From Collimonas fungivorans Ter331 (GTDB lineage: Bacteria > Pseudomonadota > Gammaproteobacteria > Burkholderiales > Burkholderiaceae_D), in NCBI RefSeq assembly GCF_000221045.1, contig NC_015856.1:496001-560000 (forward strand): DNA of 64,000 bases, written 5' to 3'. Position numbers and translations under genes: made by a program. Positions 51,117-62,067 of this stretch are shown piece by piece (the stretch's first letter is position 1; each line of letters begins with the position of its first letter). The notes beneath the pieces were generated by a model. It searched no databases, was not told the DNA's origin, and saw nothing but the letters and a program-made list of their open reading frames with translations.

Positions 51117-53489
51117 TCAGAACAATTCGTTCTTGACTTCTTCCCTGGCTTTTTCTTCCTCCGTCGGCGCCGTGGCGCCGCCGCCCAGGCTTTGGGTGGC
51201 GACACCCGGCGGGTATTCCGCATAATAATATTCACCGCCGGAATGGACCAGGCCTTCCGGCACCACGCGGTCTTCCATCGGTACGCCTTTCAACGCCTGC
51301 TGCATGAAGCTGATCCAGATCGGCAGCGCCAGGCCGCCGCCGGTCTCCTTGTCGCCCAGGCTGCGCGGCTGGTCGTAGCCCATCCAGCCGACCGCCACCA
51401 GCGACGGCTGGTAACCCGCAAACCAGGCGTCCAGAGAATCATTGGTGGTGCCGGTCTTGCCGGCCAGGTCGGTGCGGTTGAGCGACAGCGCCTTGACCGC
51501 GGTACCGTAGCGCACCACGTCGCGCATCATGCTATCCATCATGAAGGCGTTGCGCGGATCGATGATGCGGTTGGCTTCATCGCCGGCGGTTTCCGGATGC
51601 ACTTGCGACAACACGGTGCCGTTGGCGTCGGTAATCTTGCTGATGATGTAGGGACTGATTTTATAGCCGCCGTTGGCAAACACTGCGTAACCGCCCACCA
51701 TTTGCAGCGGCGTCACTGCACCCGCACCCAGGGCCAGCGTCAGGTATGGCGGATTTTTGTCAGCATCGAAACCAAAACGCGTCACATATTCCTGCCCGTA
51801 TTTGGCGCCGATCTTGTCCAGGATGCGCACCGAGACCACGTTCTTAGACTTGGTCAGGGCCTTGCGCATGCTCATCGGACCTTCATATTTATTGCCGTAG
51901 TTCTTCGGTTGCCAGATCTGGCCGCCGGTCTGACCGCCGCCGTAACTGAGCGGCGCGTCATTGATGATGGTGGCCGGCGACAAGCCTTTTTCCAGTGAAG
52001 CGGAGTAAATGAAGGGCTTGAACGATGAGCCCGGCTGGCGCCAGGCCTGGGTGACGTGGTTGAATTTGTTGCGGTTGAAATCAAAACCGCCGATCAGGGC
52101 GCGCACGGCGCCGTCCTTGGTGTCCGCCGCGACAAACGCTGATTCCACCGCCGGCATCTGCGTGATGGTCCAGTTTTTCCCCTCCAGCATGACGCGGATG
52201 ATGGCGCCGCGCTTGACCTTGCGTTGCGGCGGCGCTTTGTCGCTCAGCAGGTTGGTGGCGATGCCCAGCCCGGTTCCGCTGATGCTGATCTCCTGGCCCG
52301 AAGACAGCACCGCACGCACCAGTTTCGGATTTGCCTCCAGCACCACCGCGGCGACGATTTCATCGCTGTCGGGATGGTCGGCCAGTTCCACTTCGATCGC
52401 GTCTTCGGCTTCTTCCTTGGTGCCCTCGGGGATCTCCATGTAACCCTCGGGGCCGCGATAGCCGCGCCGCTTTTCGTAATCCATGACGCCGCGGCGCAGC
52501 GCTATATACGCTGCGTCCTGGTCCGCCTTGGTGATGGTGGTGAAGACGTTGAGGCCAAGCGTATAAGTATTTTCCTTAAATTGTTCGTACACCAGCTGCC
52601 GCGCCATTTCGGAGACGAATTCGGCATGGATGCCGAACTCGCTGGCGCCGGTCTTGATGTGCAAGGCTTCATTCTTGGCCTGTTCGTACTGCGCCGCGTT
52701 GATGTAACCCAGTTGCAGCATGCGCAACAGGATGTATTGCTGGCGCACCGTCGCCCGTTTTGGATTGACGACCGGGTTGTTGGCCGATGGCGCCTTCGGT
52801 AGACCGGCCAGCATCGCGGCTTCCGCCGTGGTGATGTCCTGCAGCCGCTTGCCGAAATAGATCTGCGCCGCAGAGGCAAAACCATAGGCGCGCTGGCCCA
52901 GGTAAATCTGGTTCATGTAGACCTCGAGGATCTGATCCTTGCTCAGGTTGCGTTCGATTTTCCATGCCAGCGGGATTTCATACAGGAACTTGCGCGATGC
53001 TTTCTGGAAGAATGTCGGCTCGTTGCTGGTCAGGAAAAAATTGCGGGCGACCTGCTGCGTGATCGTGCTGGCGCCGCCGCCGCCGCCGGTCAGGTTGGAA
53101 AAGCTGGCGCGCAAGATGCCTTGGTAGTCGACGCCGCCATGCTGGTAAAAACGATCGTCTTCAATCGCCAGCACGGCTTTTTTCATCACATCGGGAATCT
53201 CGTTGATATGCACCAGGCTGCGCCGCTCTTCGCCGAACTCGCCGATCAGTACGCCGTCAGCCGAAAAAATGCGCAGCGGGATCTTGGGTTTGTAGTCGGT
53301 GAGCGAATCGAGTTCCGGCAGATTCGGGTAAGCCATCGCCAGCATCAGGAAAAAAGTCAGGCAGCCGATAACTGCCAGGCCGACAACAATGCCAAAAAAG
53401 CCAAGCACTAGCCGTAGCAGCAGCGGCAGGCGACGGCGCGAAGGAGAGGGGTATTGCTGGGTGTCGCTGGCTGTGTCTGGAGGCGTCAT
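51117..53489 (-). CDS. mrcA: Penicillin-binding protein 1A
   Basis: 790-residue bifunctional peptidoglycan synthase anchored in the inner membrane. Cytoplasmic tail, one transmembrane helix (about 23-52), glycosyltransferase domain with EDDRFYQHGG (catalytic E110) and TITQQVARN, an inserted OB-like region, then the transpeptidase with SSFK (488-491), SKN (548-550) and KTGTTND near the C-terminus. The start is ATG 53489: a GTG ten codons upstream falls before the predicted transcription start. Divergent from pilM, the usual arrangement in this group. Confidence 0.95.
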   Translation of the reverse strand: MTPPDTASDTQQYPSPSRRRLPLLLRLVLGFFGIVVGLAVIGCLTFFLMLAMAYPNLPELDSLTDYKPKIPLRIFSADGVLIGEFGEERRSLVHINEIPDVMKKAVLAIEDDRFYQHGGVDYQGILRASFSNLTGGGGGASTITQQVARNFFLTSNEPTFFQKASRKFLYEIPLAWKIERNLSKDQILEVYMNQIYLGQRAYGFASAAQIYFGKRLQDITTAEAAMLAGLPKAPSANNPVVNPKRATVRQQYILLRMLQLGYINAAQYEQAKNEALHIKTGASEFGIHAEFVSEMARQLVYEQFKENTYTLGLNVFTTITKADQDAAYIALRRGVMDYEKRRGYRGPEGYMEIPEGTKEEAEDAIEVELADHPDSDEIVAAVVLEANPKLVRAVLSSGQEISISGTGLGIATNLLSDKAPPQRKVKRGAIIRVMLEGKNWTITQMPAVESAFVAADTKDGAVRALIGGFDFNRNKFNHVTQAWRQPGSSFKPFIYSASLEKGLSPATIINDAPLSYGGGQTGGQIWQPKNYGNKYEGPMSMRKALTKSKNVVSVRILDKIGAKYGQEYVTRFGFDADKNPPYLTLALGAGAVTPLQMVGGYAVFANGGYKISPYIISKITDANGTVLSQVHPETAGDEANRIIDPRNAFMMDSMMRDVVRYGTAVKALSLNRTDLAGKTGTTNDSLDAWFAGYQPSLVAVGWMGYDQPRSLGDKETGGGLALPIWISFMQQALKGVPMEDRVVPEGLVHSGGEYYYAEYPPGVATQSLGGGATAPTEEEKAREEVKNELF

Positions 53490-53521
53490 TCGATGCGTTT
53501 TATGAAAGTTGGATGCCACGC

Positions 53522-53550
53522 ATTATAACGGCACAGCCCTTGGCTCAAAA
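53522..53550 (-). promoter_or_regulatory. mrcA promoter
   Basis: On the minus strand TTTTGA (53550-53545), 17-base spacer, perfect TATAAT (53527-53522). Initiation is predicted near 53515, which rules out the GTG at 53519 as the mrcA start. Confidence 0.75.
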
Positions 53551-53857
53551 CTTGCTCTGCATCATGCGTTCTTGATGAACCGCAAACTACGTTGCGAAAT
53601 TCAGACAGAAATTGTCGATAAAAAACAAATTTGGATGGGCAGAGGCGCTATGGAGCCGTTTTTTGTACTACTTAAACAATTTCCGCGTGGAAAATTTCTT
53701 TACAGTAGCCCCCTCTTATTGCTACGATTTCACGTTACAAAATTTAACATTGCTGTAAGCCCTGTTTTACAGGTTTTTCCTAACTTCGAGACGGTATACC
53801 GCTAATGCGACCGCCTTGCAGGCAGAATGTTCCCCAAATAATACATACTCGGGAGAA
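53551..53857 (+). other. mrcA-pilM divergent intergenic region
   Basis: About 330 bases, clearly AT-richer than the flanking genes. It should carry the pilM promoter, but I could not find a good -35/-10 or a -24/-12 (RpoN) site. CTGTAA/TTACAG (about 53753-53772) forms a small hairpin. A 98-codon open frame across it looks non-coding. Confidence 0.5.
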
Positions 53858-54943
53858 ATGCTCTTGGCATTAGATCTTGGATCGCTGATCGGTAAAAAGA
53901 ACCCGCCTCTGGTGGGGATTGATATTAGTACGTCTGGCGTCAGGCTGGTTGAGCTGTCCGAGACGGGCAAGGATCAATTGCGTCTGGAGCGCTATGCCTC
54001 GGAACCGTTGCCGCGCGGCGCGGTGGTGGATGGCAATATTGAAAATATCGAGCAAGTCACGGAGGTAGTCCGGCGGCTGTGGAAAAAAAGCGGCTCCGGC
54101 ACCAGGCTGGTGGCGCTCGGCATGCCGCCGGCGTCGGTGATTACCAAAAAGATCATCCTGGCCAGCGGCATGCTGGAAGAAGAGCTTGAGATGCAGGTCG
54201 AATCCGAGGCCAGCCAATATATTCCGTTTGCGCTGGATGAGGTCAGCCTTGATTTTGACGTGATCGGCCCGGCGCAGCATTCGCCGGAGGACGTTGAAGT
54301 GCTGCTGGCCGCCACCCGCAAGGAAAAGGTGGAAGACCGGGTAGCGGTGGCGGAGGCTGCCGGCCTCAAGCCGACCGTGATGGACATCGAGTCCTACGCG
54401 GCGCGGGCGGCGATCAACCGCATCATCGGGCAGTTGCCGAAAGCAGGACAGGGGCAGATTGTCGGCCTGTTCCAGATCGGCACCCAGACCACGCATGTGT
54501 CGGCGTTGCTGGACGGCCAGCTGATTTACGAGCGCGAGCAGCCGTTTGGCGGCAACCAGCTGACCCAGGACATCGTGCGCGCCTATGGCCTCTCGTATGA
54601 GGAGGCGGAGACGAAAAAGCGCAACAATGACTTGCCAGAAGGTTATGAGCAGGAAATCCTGAACCCTTTCCTGGAAAGCGCTGCGCTGGAAGTCACGCGG
54701 GCGATCCAGTTCTTCTTTACCTCGACCCCGTACACGCGCCTCGACCAGCTGTTCCTGGCCGGCGGCTGCGCCACTATCCCGGGCCTGGTTGAAGTAGTGG
54801 CCGGGCGCGCCAAGATTTCCACTTCAGTGGTCAGTCCGTTCACCGGCATGCAGCTAGGGCCGAATGTGCGGGAAAAACAATTGCGCATGGATGCGCCGTC
54901 CTACCTGGTTGCCTGCGGCCTGGCCATGCGGAGGTTTGGCTGA
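53858..54943 (+). CDS. pilM: Type IV pilus inner-membrane platform protein PilM
   Basis: 361-residue actin-like ATPase-fold protein on the cytoplasmic face of the pilus alignment complex, binding the PilN N-terminus. GIDISTSGVRLVEL at the N-terminus is the phosphate-1 motif; IGTQTTHVSALLDGQLIYEREQPFGG and FLAGGCATIPGL follow. GGGAG lies only 2 bases before the ATG at 53858, so a TTG two codons later (53864, giving MALDLGSL) is a credible alternative start. Ends in a TGATG overlap with pilN. Confidence 0.95.
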   Translation: MLLALDLGSLIGKKNPPLVGIDISTSGVRLVELSETGKDQLRLERYASEPLPRGAVVDGNIENIEQVTEVVRRLWKKSGSGTRLVALGMPPASVITKKIILASGMLEEELEMQVESEASQYIPFALDEVSLDFDVIGPAQHSPEDVEVLLAATRKEKVEDRVAVAEAAGLKPTVMDIESYAARAAINRIIGQLPKAGQGQIVGLFQIGTQTTHVSALLDGQLIYEREQPFGGNQLTQDIVRAYGLSYEEAETKKRNNDLPEGYEQEILNPFLESAALEVTRAIQFFFTSTPYTRLDQLFLAGGCATIPGLVEVVAGRAKISTSVVSPFTGMQLGPNVREKQLRMDAPSYLVACGLAMRRFG

Positions 54944-55653
54944 TGATCAAGATTAATTTATTGCCGCACCGCGAAGCCAAGCGCAAGCAGCGCAAGAACG
55001 CCTATTTCGCCATGCTGCTGCTGTCGGCCATCATTGGCCTGATCGTGGTGCTGCTGGTCGGCGCGTTCTTCGCCAACGGTATTTCCAACCAGAATGAGCG
55101 TAACCGCTTCATTACGGCGGAAAACACGCGCCTGGATGGCGAAATCAAGGAAGTCGCCACTCTCAAGCAGGAAATCGAAGCGTTGAAAGCGCGCCAGCAA
55201 GCCGTCGAGGATCTGCAAAGCGATCGCAACCAGCCGGTGTACCTGATGGATGAGTTGGTCAAGCAGGTGCCGGAAGGCGTCTACCTGAACTCCCTCAAGC
55301 AGGAAGGGCAGCGGGTAGCGTTGAATGGTTATGCCCAGTCGAATGAGCGGGTGTCTGAGCTGCTGCGCAACCTGGGTAACAATTCGGCCTGGCTGGAACG
55401 CCCTGACCTGATTGAAATCCGTTCCGCCAATATCGGCGGCACTGGCCGCGATAGCAAGCGCGTCTTCGCTTTCACTGTCAATGTCGGCATCAAACGGCCG
55501 TCCGACAAGGATGCCAAAGATGCGGCAGGCGTCCCTGCGACAGGCGCTCCTGCCGCTGGAGCGCCAAAAACGGCTGCGGCTGCAGCGACAGCAACCGGCG
55601 TCGCGGCCCCGGCGACGGCCGCGCCCAAAGCAACCTTGAAAGACGCCAAGTGA
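54943..55653 (+). CDS. pilN: Type IV pilus assembly protein PilN
   Basis: 236-residue bitopic inner-membrane protein. The conserved INLLPHREAKRKQ (3-15) inserts into PilM; one transmembrane helix follows (about 22-47), then a coiled coil and a ferredoxin-like periplasmic domain. About 45 C-terminal residues are Ala/Pro-rich and longer than usual, probably disordered. Overlaps pilM and pilO by one base each. Confidence 0.95.
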   Translation: MIKINLLPHREAKRKQRKNAYFAMLLLSAIIGLIVVLLVGAFFANGISNQNERNRFITAENTRLDGEIKEVATLKQEIEALKARQQAVEDLQSDRNQPVYLMDELVKQVPEGVYLNSLKQEGQRVALNGYAQSNERVSELLRNLGNNSAWLERPDLIEIRSANIGGTGRDSKRVFAFTVNVGIKRPSDKDAKDAAGVPATGAPAAGAPKTAAAAATATGVAAPATAAPKATLKDAK

Positions 55654-56309
55654 TGGATATGAATAATTTGAGCGCCTCGCTGAGCGCGCAATTTCGCGGA
55701 CTGAATGGCCGCCATCCAGGCCAATGGCCGATAGTTCCTCGCGTGCTGTCGGGCGTGGGGGTGTTCCTGCTGGTGTTGCTGGTAGGCTGGTTCTTGTACT
55801 GGAGCGATCAGCAGGATGAGCTGAACGCCGGCGAGCAGAAGGAAGTGCAGCTGAAAGAACAGTACAAGTCGAAGATCCAGCAAGCCATCAACCTGGATGC
55901 GTTGCAGAAGCAAAAACTGCAGGTGGCGGATTACGTCGCCACTCTGGAGAAACAATTGCCTAGCAAGGCGGAAATGGATGCCTTGCTGTCCGATATCAAC
56001 CAGGCCGGCCTGGGGCGCGGCCTGCAATTTGAATTGTTCAAGCCAGGCCAGGTAGTCGTGAAGGATTACTACGCCGAGCTGCCGATCAATATCAAGGTAA
56101 CCGGCAATTATCACGACGTCGGCTCGTTTGCCAGCGACATCGCCAACCTGCCGCGCATCGTGACCTTGAACAATATGAATCTAACTACAGGCAAGGATGG
56201 CGCGCTGAGCCTGGACGCGATTGCCAAGACCTTCCGCTACCTGGACAAGGACGAAGTGGCGGCGCAGCGCAAAGTCACTGATTCAGCTAAGCAGAAAGGT
56301 CAAAAATGA
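55653..56309 (+). CDS. pilO: Type IV pilus assembly protein PilO
   Basis: 218-residue bitopic partner of PilN. Cytoplasmic N-terminus (about 1-28), transmembrane helix (about 29-50), coiled coil (LNAGEQKEVQLKEQYKSKI), then the periplasmic domain with LQFELFKPGQ, AELPINIKVTGNYH and FASDIANLPRIV. TGATG start shared with the pilN stop; overlaps pilP by 4 bases. Confidence 0.95.
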   Translation: MDMNNLSASLSAQFRGLNGRHPGQWPIVPRVLSGVGVFLLVLLVGWFLYWSDQQDELNAGEQKEVQLKEQYKSKIQQAINLDALQKQKLQVADYVATLEKQLPSKAEMDALLSDINQAGLGRGLQFELFKPGQVVVKDYYAELPINIKVTGNYHDVGSFASDIANLPRIVTLNNMNLTTGKDGALSLDAIAKTFRYLDKDEVAAQRKVTDSAKQKGQK

Positions 56310-56854
56310 CGTTTTTTCGCATTGGGCGTCTGACCCAGGTGACATTTTTTGTCGTATTCATCTCAACTTTGTCAGGTTGCGGCGACAGCGGCGTGCAGGA
56401 AGTGAAAGAGTGGATGGCTGACGTCAAGAGCCATACCAAGATAGGAATCCCGAAGCTGACCGAACCGAAGAAGTTCATTCCCTTTACCTATGCCGGCGCG
56501 ACCAGCATCGATCCATACAACCCCAGCAAGCTGCTGGTGGCGCTGGCCAAGCTGCAGGGCAAGTCGAACGGCCTGAAGCCGAACATGGACCGGCGTCGTG
56601 AAACGCTGGAAAACTATCCGCTGGATACCATCAAGATGGTGGGAACCTTGCAAAAAGTGGGGTTGAGCTATGTCCTGCTGCAAGTCGACAAGACCGTGTT
56701 CCAGGCCAAGGTGGGGAATTACATAGGACAGAATTTCGGCATGGTTACAGGCATCACGGAGTCCGAAGTAATGTTGAAAGAAATCGTACAAGATGCGTCC
56801 GGCGAATGGGTCGAGCGCGAAGCCAAGTTAGCGTTGCAGGAGAGCACAAAATGA
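56306..56854 (+). CDS. pilP: Type IV pilus lipoprotein PilP
   Basis: 182-residue inner-membrane lipoprotein linking PilNO to the secretin PilQ. Signal peptide with lipobox LSGC (C about 25); a flexible region; then the HR-type beta domain LDTIKMVGTLQKVGLSYVLL and KVGNYIGQNFGMVTGI. ATGA overlaps with both pilO and pilQ. Confidence 0.95.
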   Translation: MTFFRIGRLTQVTFFVVFISTLSGCGDSGVQEVKEWMADVKSHTKIGIPKLTEPKKFIPFTYAGATSIDPYNPSKLLVALAKLQGKSNGLKPNMDRRRETLENYPLDTIKMVGTLQKVGLSYVLLQVDKTVFQAKVGNYIGQNFGMVTGITESEVMLKEIVQDASGEWVEREAKLALQESTK

Positions 56855-59019
56855 TTGCAGCAGGAAAAAAATTCGTTAACCTGAGCGTGAGTCGGCTGAG
56901 CGCGGTGCGGCAGAAAGCCTTGATGTTGGGGGCGTTGCTGTGTTTGCTGGTGTCGGGAGCGCCGGCAATGGCGGCCGAAGATAATGCGATTACTTCGATC
57001 AACGCCAATCAGCAAGGCGCCAATGTGATCGTCAAGATCAGCTTCAAGCGCCCGCTGAGTTCACAACCGACGGCATTTGCCGTGATCAGTCCGGCGCGCA
57101 TCGCTTTCGATTTTATCGGCGTCGGCAACGCCACCGGCAAGACATCCCAGGATATCAGCCTGGGCGATGTGCGCAACGTGGTCGTGGCGCAAGCTGACGA
57201 CCGGTCACGCCTGGTGTTCAACCTGAAACGTACCTTGTCCTATGCCACTGCGATGGACGGCAACGCCTTGATCGTCACCATCGACGGTTCCGGCGGCCTG
57301 GCAACGCCGGTCAATGCAGCCGGCTTGCCGGCGCGTCCTGCCGCTGCTCCGGTGGCGCAGGCGGCAGCGCCTGCTCCTGCCTTGTTGAATGGCAAACCAG
57401 CTCTGCGCGATATCGATTTCCGTCGCGGCACTGCGGGCGAAGGCCGGGTAGTGATTGACTTGCCGAATACCCAGGTCGGTGTAGATGTGCGCCAGCAGGG
57501 CCAGACCATCGTGGTGGATTTCCTCAAAACCAGCTTGCCGGATGTCTTGCGCCGCAAGCTCGATGTAGGCGATTTCGGCACGCCGGTGAAGACCATCACC
57601 ACCGTCACCCAGGGCGAGAATGTACGCATGATCATCGAGCCTAAGGGTCTTTGGGAGCAAAGCGCTTACCAAAGCGACAGCCAGCTGGTGATTGAGGTCA
57701 AGCCGATCAAGGAAGACCCGAACAAGCTGGCGCAAGGTGCACAAGGGTATCGCGGCGACAAGCTGTCCCTGAATTTCCAGAACGTGGAAGTGCGCTCGGT
57801 GCTGCAGGTGATTGCCGACTTTACCGGCTTGAACATCATTACCAGCGATACCGTCGGCGGCAACCTGACCCTGCGTCTGAAAGACGTTCCTTGGGATCAG
57901 GCTCTGGATATCGTAATGCAGGCCAAGGGCCTGGACATGCGCAAGAACGGTTCAGTCATCTGGATCGCGCCTAAAGACGAATTGCTGACCAAAGAAAAGC
58001 TGGAACTTGAACAGCGTTCACAAATTGCCGAACTGGAGCCGTTGCGCACCGAATCCTTCCAGCTGAACTATCAGAAAGCCGAAGCCTTCAAGAAGGTGTT
58101 CGGGATTGACGACTCAGGTGGCGGCGGTAGCGGCAAGAAAAACACTATCCTGTCAAATCGCGGCAGCGCCGTGATCGATCCGCGCACCAACCAATTGTTC
58201 GTTACCGACACGCCGACCATCTTGCAAAATATCCGCAACCTGGTGCAGAAAATCGATATCGCTTCCAGGCAAGTCCTGATCGAAGCGCGGATGGTCGAAG
58301 CGAATGACGGCTTCAGCCGTAATCTTGGCGCCAAGCTTGGGTTCGGTTTCAACAGCAATAATGTCACCGCCGGCGGTAATCAAACTGCGTCGGCAACGAC
58401 TGGTGCGCTGCCTATAATTGGTGGAAATTCGGTCAATCTGCCAGCCAATCCTAGTACCGGCACGGCAGGTTCGGTGGCTTTGACCCTGTTCAATTCCGCT
58501 GCGTCGAAATTCATCAGCCTGGAGTTGTCGGCGTTGGAAGCGGACGGCCAAGGCAAGATCATCTCCAGCCCGCGTGTGGTGACAGCCGACCAGCAAAAAG
58601 CCCTGATTGAACAAGGTACTGAAATTCCGTACCAGAACGCAACCAGCAGCGGCGCTACATCGGTAGAGTTCAAGAAAGCCAATCTGAAGCTGGAAGTGAC
58701 TCCGCAAATCACCCCGGACGGCAATGTCATTTTGACAGTAGATGTCACCAATGACAGCGTCGGCGCCACGGTTCCAGGCGGTGTTGCGATCAATACCAAG
58801 CATGTCCAGACCCAGGTCCAGGTTGAAAATGGTGGGACGGTGGTGATTGGCGGTATTTACACTCAGACAATTTCAAATGATGTTAGCAAAGTGCCATTGC
58901 TTGGAGATATTCCGGTTCTGGGTTATCTTTTCAAACAAACGGCAGTTGTTAACAAACGAACTGAATTATTGATTTTCCTGACACCGAAGATCGTCCTTGA
59001 CCGGATCGCTGGGCACTAA
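56851..59019 (+). CDS. pilQ: Type IV pilus secretin PilQ
   Basis: 722-residue outer-membrane secretin through which the pilus passes. Signal peptide about 1-41 (ending AMAAED); two AMIN domains (about 45-140 and 175-275) for peptidoglycan binding; secretin/TonB short N-terminal domain [21 protein letters not shown]1 domain; secretin core with [33 protein letters not shown] and [10 protein letters not shown]; ends in [15 protein letters not shown] 7 bases before the ATG sets the start; an upstream in-frame extension is rejected. Confidence 0.95.
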   Translation: MIAAGKKFVNLSVSRLSAVRQKALMLGALLCLLVSGAPAMAAEDNAITSINANQQGANVIVKISFKRPLSSQPTAFAVISPARIAFDFIGVGNATGKTSQDISLGDVRNVVVAQADDRSRLVFNLKRTLSYATAMDGNALIVTIDGSGGLATPVNAAGLPARPAAAPVAQAAAPAPALLNGKPALRDIDFRRGTAGEGRVVIDLPNTQVGVDVRQQGQTIVVDFLKTSLPDVLRRKLDVGDFGTPVKTITTVTQGENVRMIIEPKGLWEQSAYQSDSQLVIEVKPIKEDPNKLAQGAQGYRGDKLSLNFQNVEVRSVLQVIADFTGLNIITSDTVGGNLTLRLKDVPWDQALDIVMQAKGLDMRKNGSVIWIAPKDELLTKEKLELEQRSQIAELEPLRTESFQLNYQKAEAFKKVFGIDDSGGGGSGKKNTILSNRGSAVIDPRTNQLFVTDTPTILQNIRNLVQKIDIASRQVLIEARMVEANDGFSRNLGAKLGFGFNSNNVTAGGNQTASATTGALPIIGGNSVNLPANPSTGTAGSVALTLFNSAASKFISLELSALEADGQGKIISSPRVVTADQQKALIEQGTEIPYQNATSSGATSVEFKKANLKLEVTPQITPDGNVILTVDVTNDSVGATVPGGVAINTKHVQTQVQVENGGTVVIGGIYTQTISNDVSKVPLLGDIPVLGYLFKQTAVVNKRTELLIFLTPKIVLDRIAGH

Positions 59020-59083
59020 TTGCACAGAAGACACCGGTTTTGACGCCGGTGTCTGCATTTTGAGCAAAAGGTTGAGTGGTGAA

Positions 59084-60820
59084 ATGGTGCGGTACACAGG
59101 CAATATCTTTCTGGTAGGCCTGATGGGCGCGGGCAAGACTACGGTTGGCCGCGCTCTGGCAAAAAAACTCAACAAGCTATTCATTGATTCGGATCACGAA
59201 ATCGAGGCGCGTACCGGCGTCTCGATTCCCCTGATTTTTGAAATAGAAGGCGAAGAGAGCTTTCGCCAGCGCGAGACGGAAGTCATACGCGACCTCAGCG
59301 GCAGGCGCGGCATCGTGCTGGCCACCGGCGGCGGCGCCGTCATGCGGCCGGAAAACCGAGAATATCTGAAAACCCGCGGCACCGTGATTTACCTGCGTGC
59401 CAGCATCCACAATATCCTGCAGCGCACCAGCCGCGACAAGAACCGGCCGTTATTGCAAACCGCCGATCCGCGCCGACGCCTGGAAGAACTGTCGCGGCAG
59501 CGCGAGCCGTATTATCGCGATGTAGCCGACATTGTCATCGACACCGGCCGACCTAACGTACAATTCCTGGTACACAGCATTTTGAGCCAGCTGGAATTGC
59601 TGCCCGACGAACCCGGACAAGGATCGGGTTTGGTCAGCCAGGCTGGCGCGATCGTTCCTACTTCACCGAATTCGTCCATGGATCAACAGTTAACCCAGCA
59701 GTCCACTCCTCCGGCCCCGGCGCCGACCATCACGCTCCAGGTAGAGCTGGGCGAGCGCAGCTACCCGATCGAAATCGGGCCGTCGCTGCTGAACGACCGC
59801 GAACGGATCGCCCGCCTGATCACCGGCAAGCAAGTCGCCGTGGTGACCAACACCACCGTCGCCCCGCTTTACCTGCAAGGGTTTAGCCAGGCCTTGAAAG
59901 ACGCCGGCAAGAGTGTGCTGGAAATCGTGCTGCCGGACGGCGAAGAAGAAAAGAACTGGGCCAGCCTGATGCAGATTTTCGACCGCCTGCTGAGCGCAAA
60001 GTGTGACCGCAAGACGACATTGATCGCCCTCGGCGGCGGCGTGATCGGCGACCTTACCGGTTTCGCGGCTTCAGCCTACATGCGCGGCGTGCCGTTCGTG
60101 CAGATTCCGACCACCTTGCTGGCGCAGGTCGATTCCTCGGTGGGCGGCAAAACCGGCATCAACCACCCGCTCGGCAAAAACATGATCGGCGCGTTCTACC
60201 AGCCGCAAGCCGTGATCGCCGATACCATGACCTTGCACAGCTTGCCGGAGCGCGAGCTGTCGGCCGGGCTGGCGGAAGTGATCAAATACGGCGCCGTGAT
60301 CGATGCCGAATTCTTCAAATGGATAGAAGCCAATATCGGCAAGCTGATGGCGCGCGACAACGCCGCCCTGGCATACGCCATCCGCCGCTCCTGCGAACTG
60401 AAAGCCGACGTGGTGAGGCAAGACGAGCGCGAAGGCGGCTTGCGCGCGATCCTGAATTTCGGCCACACCTTCGGCCACGCGATCGAATCCGGCCTGGGCT
60501 ACGGCAAATGGCTGCACGGTGAAGCAGTCGGCTGCGGCATGGTGATGGCGGCGGATCTGTCGCACCGGCTGGGGCACATCAGCGCGGTCGACAAGGAGCG
60601 CGTCAGCGCGCTGGTGCGCGCCGCCGGCTTGCCGACCGAGGCGCCCAACCTTGGCGCCGGGCGCTGGCTGGAGCTGATGCAGATCGACAAGAAAAATGAA
60701 GACGGCCAGATCAAGTTCATCCTGATGAAACCATTGGGCGGCCATCTGATCACCGGCGCGCCGCAGGACGCGTTGCTGGCGACGCTGCAGCAACTGGCTT
60801 CGGGAGACCTGCCGCGATGA
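59084..60820 (+). CDS. aroKB: Fused shikimate kinase / 3-dehydroquinate synthase
   Basis: 578-residue single reading frame with both enzymes. Residues 1-175 are AroK: Walker [10 protein letters not shown] (12-20), DSDHEIE (36-42), GGGAV (82-86) and the lid RDKNRPLL. Residues about 176-215 are a Gly/Ser/Pro/Gln linker. Residues 216-578 are AroB: GGGVIGD (317-323), the NAD-binding and [18 protein letters not shown] region, and predicted zinc ligands E398, H461 and H478. They catalyse the second and fifth committed shikimate-pathway steps. An internal ATG at 59678 has no Shine-Dalgarno, so fusion translation is more likely than a second start. Overlaps dgt by 4 bases. Confidence 0.92.
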   Translation: MVRYTGNIFLVGLMGAGKTTVGRALAKKLNKLFIDSDHEIEARTGVSIPLIFEIEGEESFRQRETEVIRDLSGRRGIVLATGGGAVMRPENREYLKTRGTVIYLRASIHNILQRTSRDKNRPLLQTADPRRRLEELSRQREPYYRDVADIVIDTGRPNVQFLVHSILSQLELLPDEPGQGSGLVSQAGAIVPTSPNSSMDQQLTQQSTPPAPAPTITLQVELGERSYPIEIGPSLLNDRERIARLITGKQVAVVTNTTVAPLYLQGFSQALKDAGKSVLEIVLPDGEEEKNWASLMQIFDRLLSAKCDRKTTLIALGGGVIGDLTGFAASAYMRGVPFVQIPTTLLAQVDSSVGGKTGINHPLGKNMIGAFYQPQAVIADTMTLHSLPERELSAGLAEVIKYGAVIDAEFFKWIEANIGKLMARDNAALAYAIRRSCELKADVVRQDEREGGLRAILNFGHTFGHAIESGLGYGKWLHGEAVGCGMVMAADLSHRLGHISAVDKERVSALVRAAGLPTEAPNLGAGRWLELMQIDKKNEDGQIKFILMKPLGGHLITGAPQDALLATLQQLASGDLPR

Positions 60821-61968
60821 ATCCGGAAGCATCCCTAGCCCCATACGCCGCACATTCTGCGCTGTCGCGAGGACGCTTGTTCGAGGAAGCGCCGCCCAGC
60901 GCGCGCAGCGACTTCCAGCGCGACCGCGACCGCATCATTCATTGCACCGCATTCCGCCGCCTGGAATACAAGACCCAGGTATTCGTCAACCACGAAGGCG
61001 ACCTGTTCCGCACGCGCCTGACGCACAGCATCGAAGTGGCGCAGATCGCCCGCTCGATTGCACGCAACCTGCAGTTGAACGAAGACCTGGTGGAAGCGAT
61101 TTCGCTGGCCCACGACCTGGGACATACGCCATTCGGCCATGCCGGCCAGGATGCCCTGAATGACTGCATGGAGGGGCATGGCGGCTTCGAACACAATCTG
61201 CAGAGCCTGCGTGTGGTCGACCAGCTGGAACAGCGCTACGGCGCGTTTGACGGCTTGAACCTGATGTTCGAGACCCGCGAAGGCATCCTGAAACACTGTT
61301 CGCTGGCCAACGCCAAGAAACTGGGCGATATCGGCGAGCGCTTCATCCAGCGCAGGCAGCCGAGCCTGGAGGCGCAAGTGGCCAACCTGGCCGACGAGAT
61401 CGCCTATAACAACCACGATGTCGACGACGGCCTGCGTTCAGGTTTGCTGACGCTGGAGCAGATGAACCAGATTGATTTTTACGCCAGACATAGCCGCGAG
61501 GTCGAGCGACTGTTTCCAGGCCTGAGCGGGCGCCGTGCGATCAACGAAACGGTGCGGCGCATGATCAACGCCCTGATCACCGACCTGATCCAGACCTCGC
61601 AGCAGCGGATCCTGGATGCCGGCCTGCAGAGCGTCGACGACGTGCGCAATGCGCCGCCCCTGATCGCTTTCTCCGATGGCATGGCGCAACAGGCCGCCTT
61701 GCTGAAACGCTTCCTGCGCGAAAACCTGTACCGGCATTACCTGGTCAACCGCATGACCGCCAAGGCAGGCCGCATCGTCGCCGAACTGTATGCCTGTTTC
61801 AGCGCCGAACCGACCCTGCTGCCGCCGGACTACCAGCTCGGCCAGGCCGGCGCCGCCGACGCCAACTCGCAGGCGCGCGCGATTGCCGACTACATCGCCG
61901 GCATGACCGACCGTTATGCGATCCGCGAGCACAGGCGCCTGTTCCTGGTGGACGAAGGCCATCTTTAA
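60817..61968 (+). CDS. dgt: dGTPase-like HD-domain triphosphohydrolase
   Basis: 383-residue member of the deoxyguanosinetriphosphate triphosphohydrolase-like family, which removes triphosphate from dNTPs. HD-domain metal ligands: H70 (RLTHSIEV), H99-D100 ([12 protein letters not shown]), with H103 and H108 near. The length fits the short, dGTPase-like class; substrate preference is not decidable. ATGA coupling to the fused aroKB gene. Confidence 0.92.
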   Translation: MNPEASLAPYAAHSALSRGRLFEEAPPSARSDFQRDRDRIIHCTAFRRLEYKTQVFVNHEGDLFRTRLTHSIEVAQIARSIARNLQLNEDLVEAISLAHDLGHTPFGHAGQDALNDCMEGHGGFEHNLQSLRVVDQLEQRYGAFDGLNLMFETREGILKHCSLANAKKLGDIGERFIQRRQPSLEAQVANLADEIAYNNHDVDDGLRSGLLTLEQMNQIDFYARHSREVERLFPGLSGRRAINETVRRMINALITDLIQTSQQRILDAGLQSVDDVRNAPPLIAFSDGMAQQAALLKRFLRENLYRHYLVNRMTAKAGRIVAELYACFSAEPTLLPPDYQLGQAGAADANSQARAIADYIAGMTDRYAIREHRRLFLVDEGHL

Positions 61969-62067
61969 CCGATATTCGCGCAGCAAGGCGATTTTCAGCT
62001 TCTTGATCTAATCGCAACAAACTGGGTTAGACTTTGTCGTTATCCATATAACTTCATGAGGATCGCT

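Noticed and set aside
53509-53805. 98-codon open frame in the mrcA-pilM gap
   Set aside because: Overlaps the mrcA promoter, has no ribosome binding site and no protein-like pattern.
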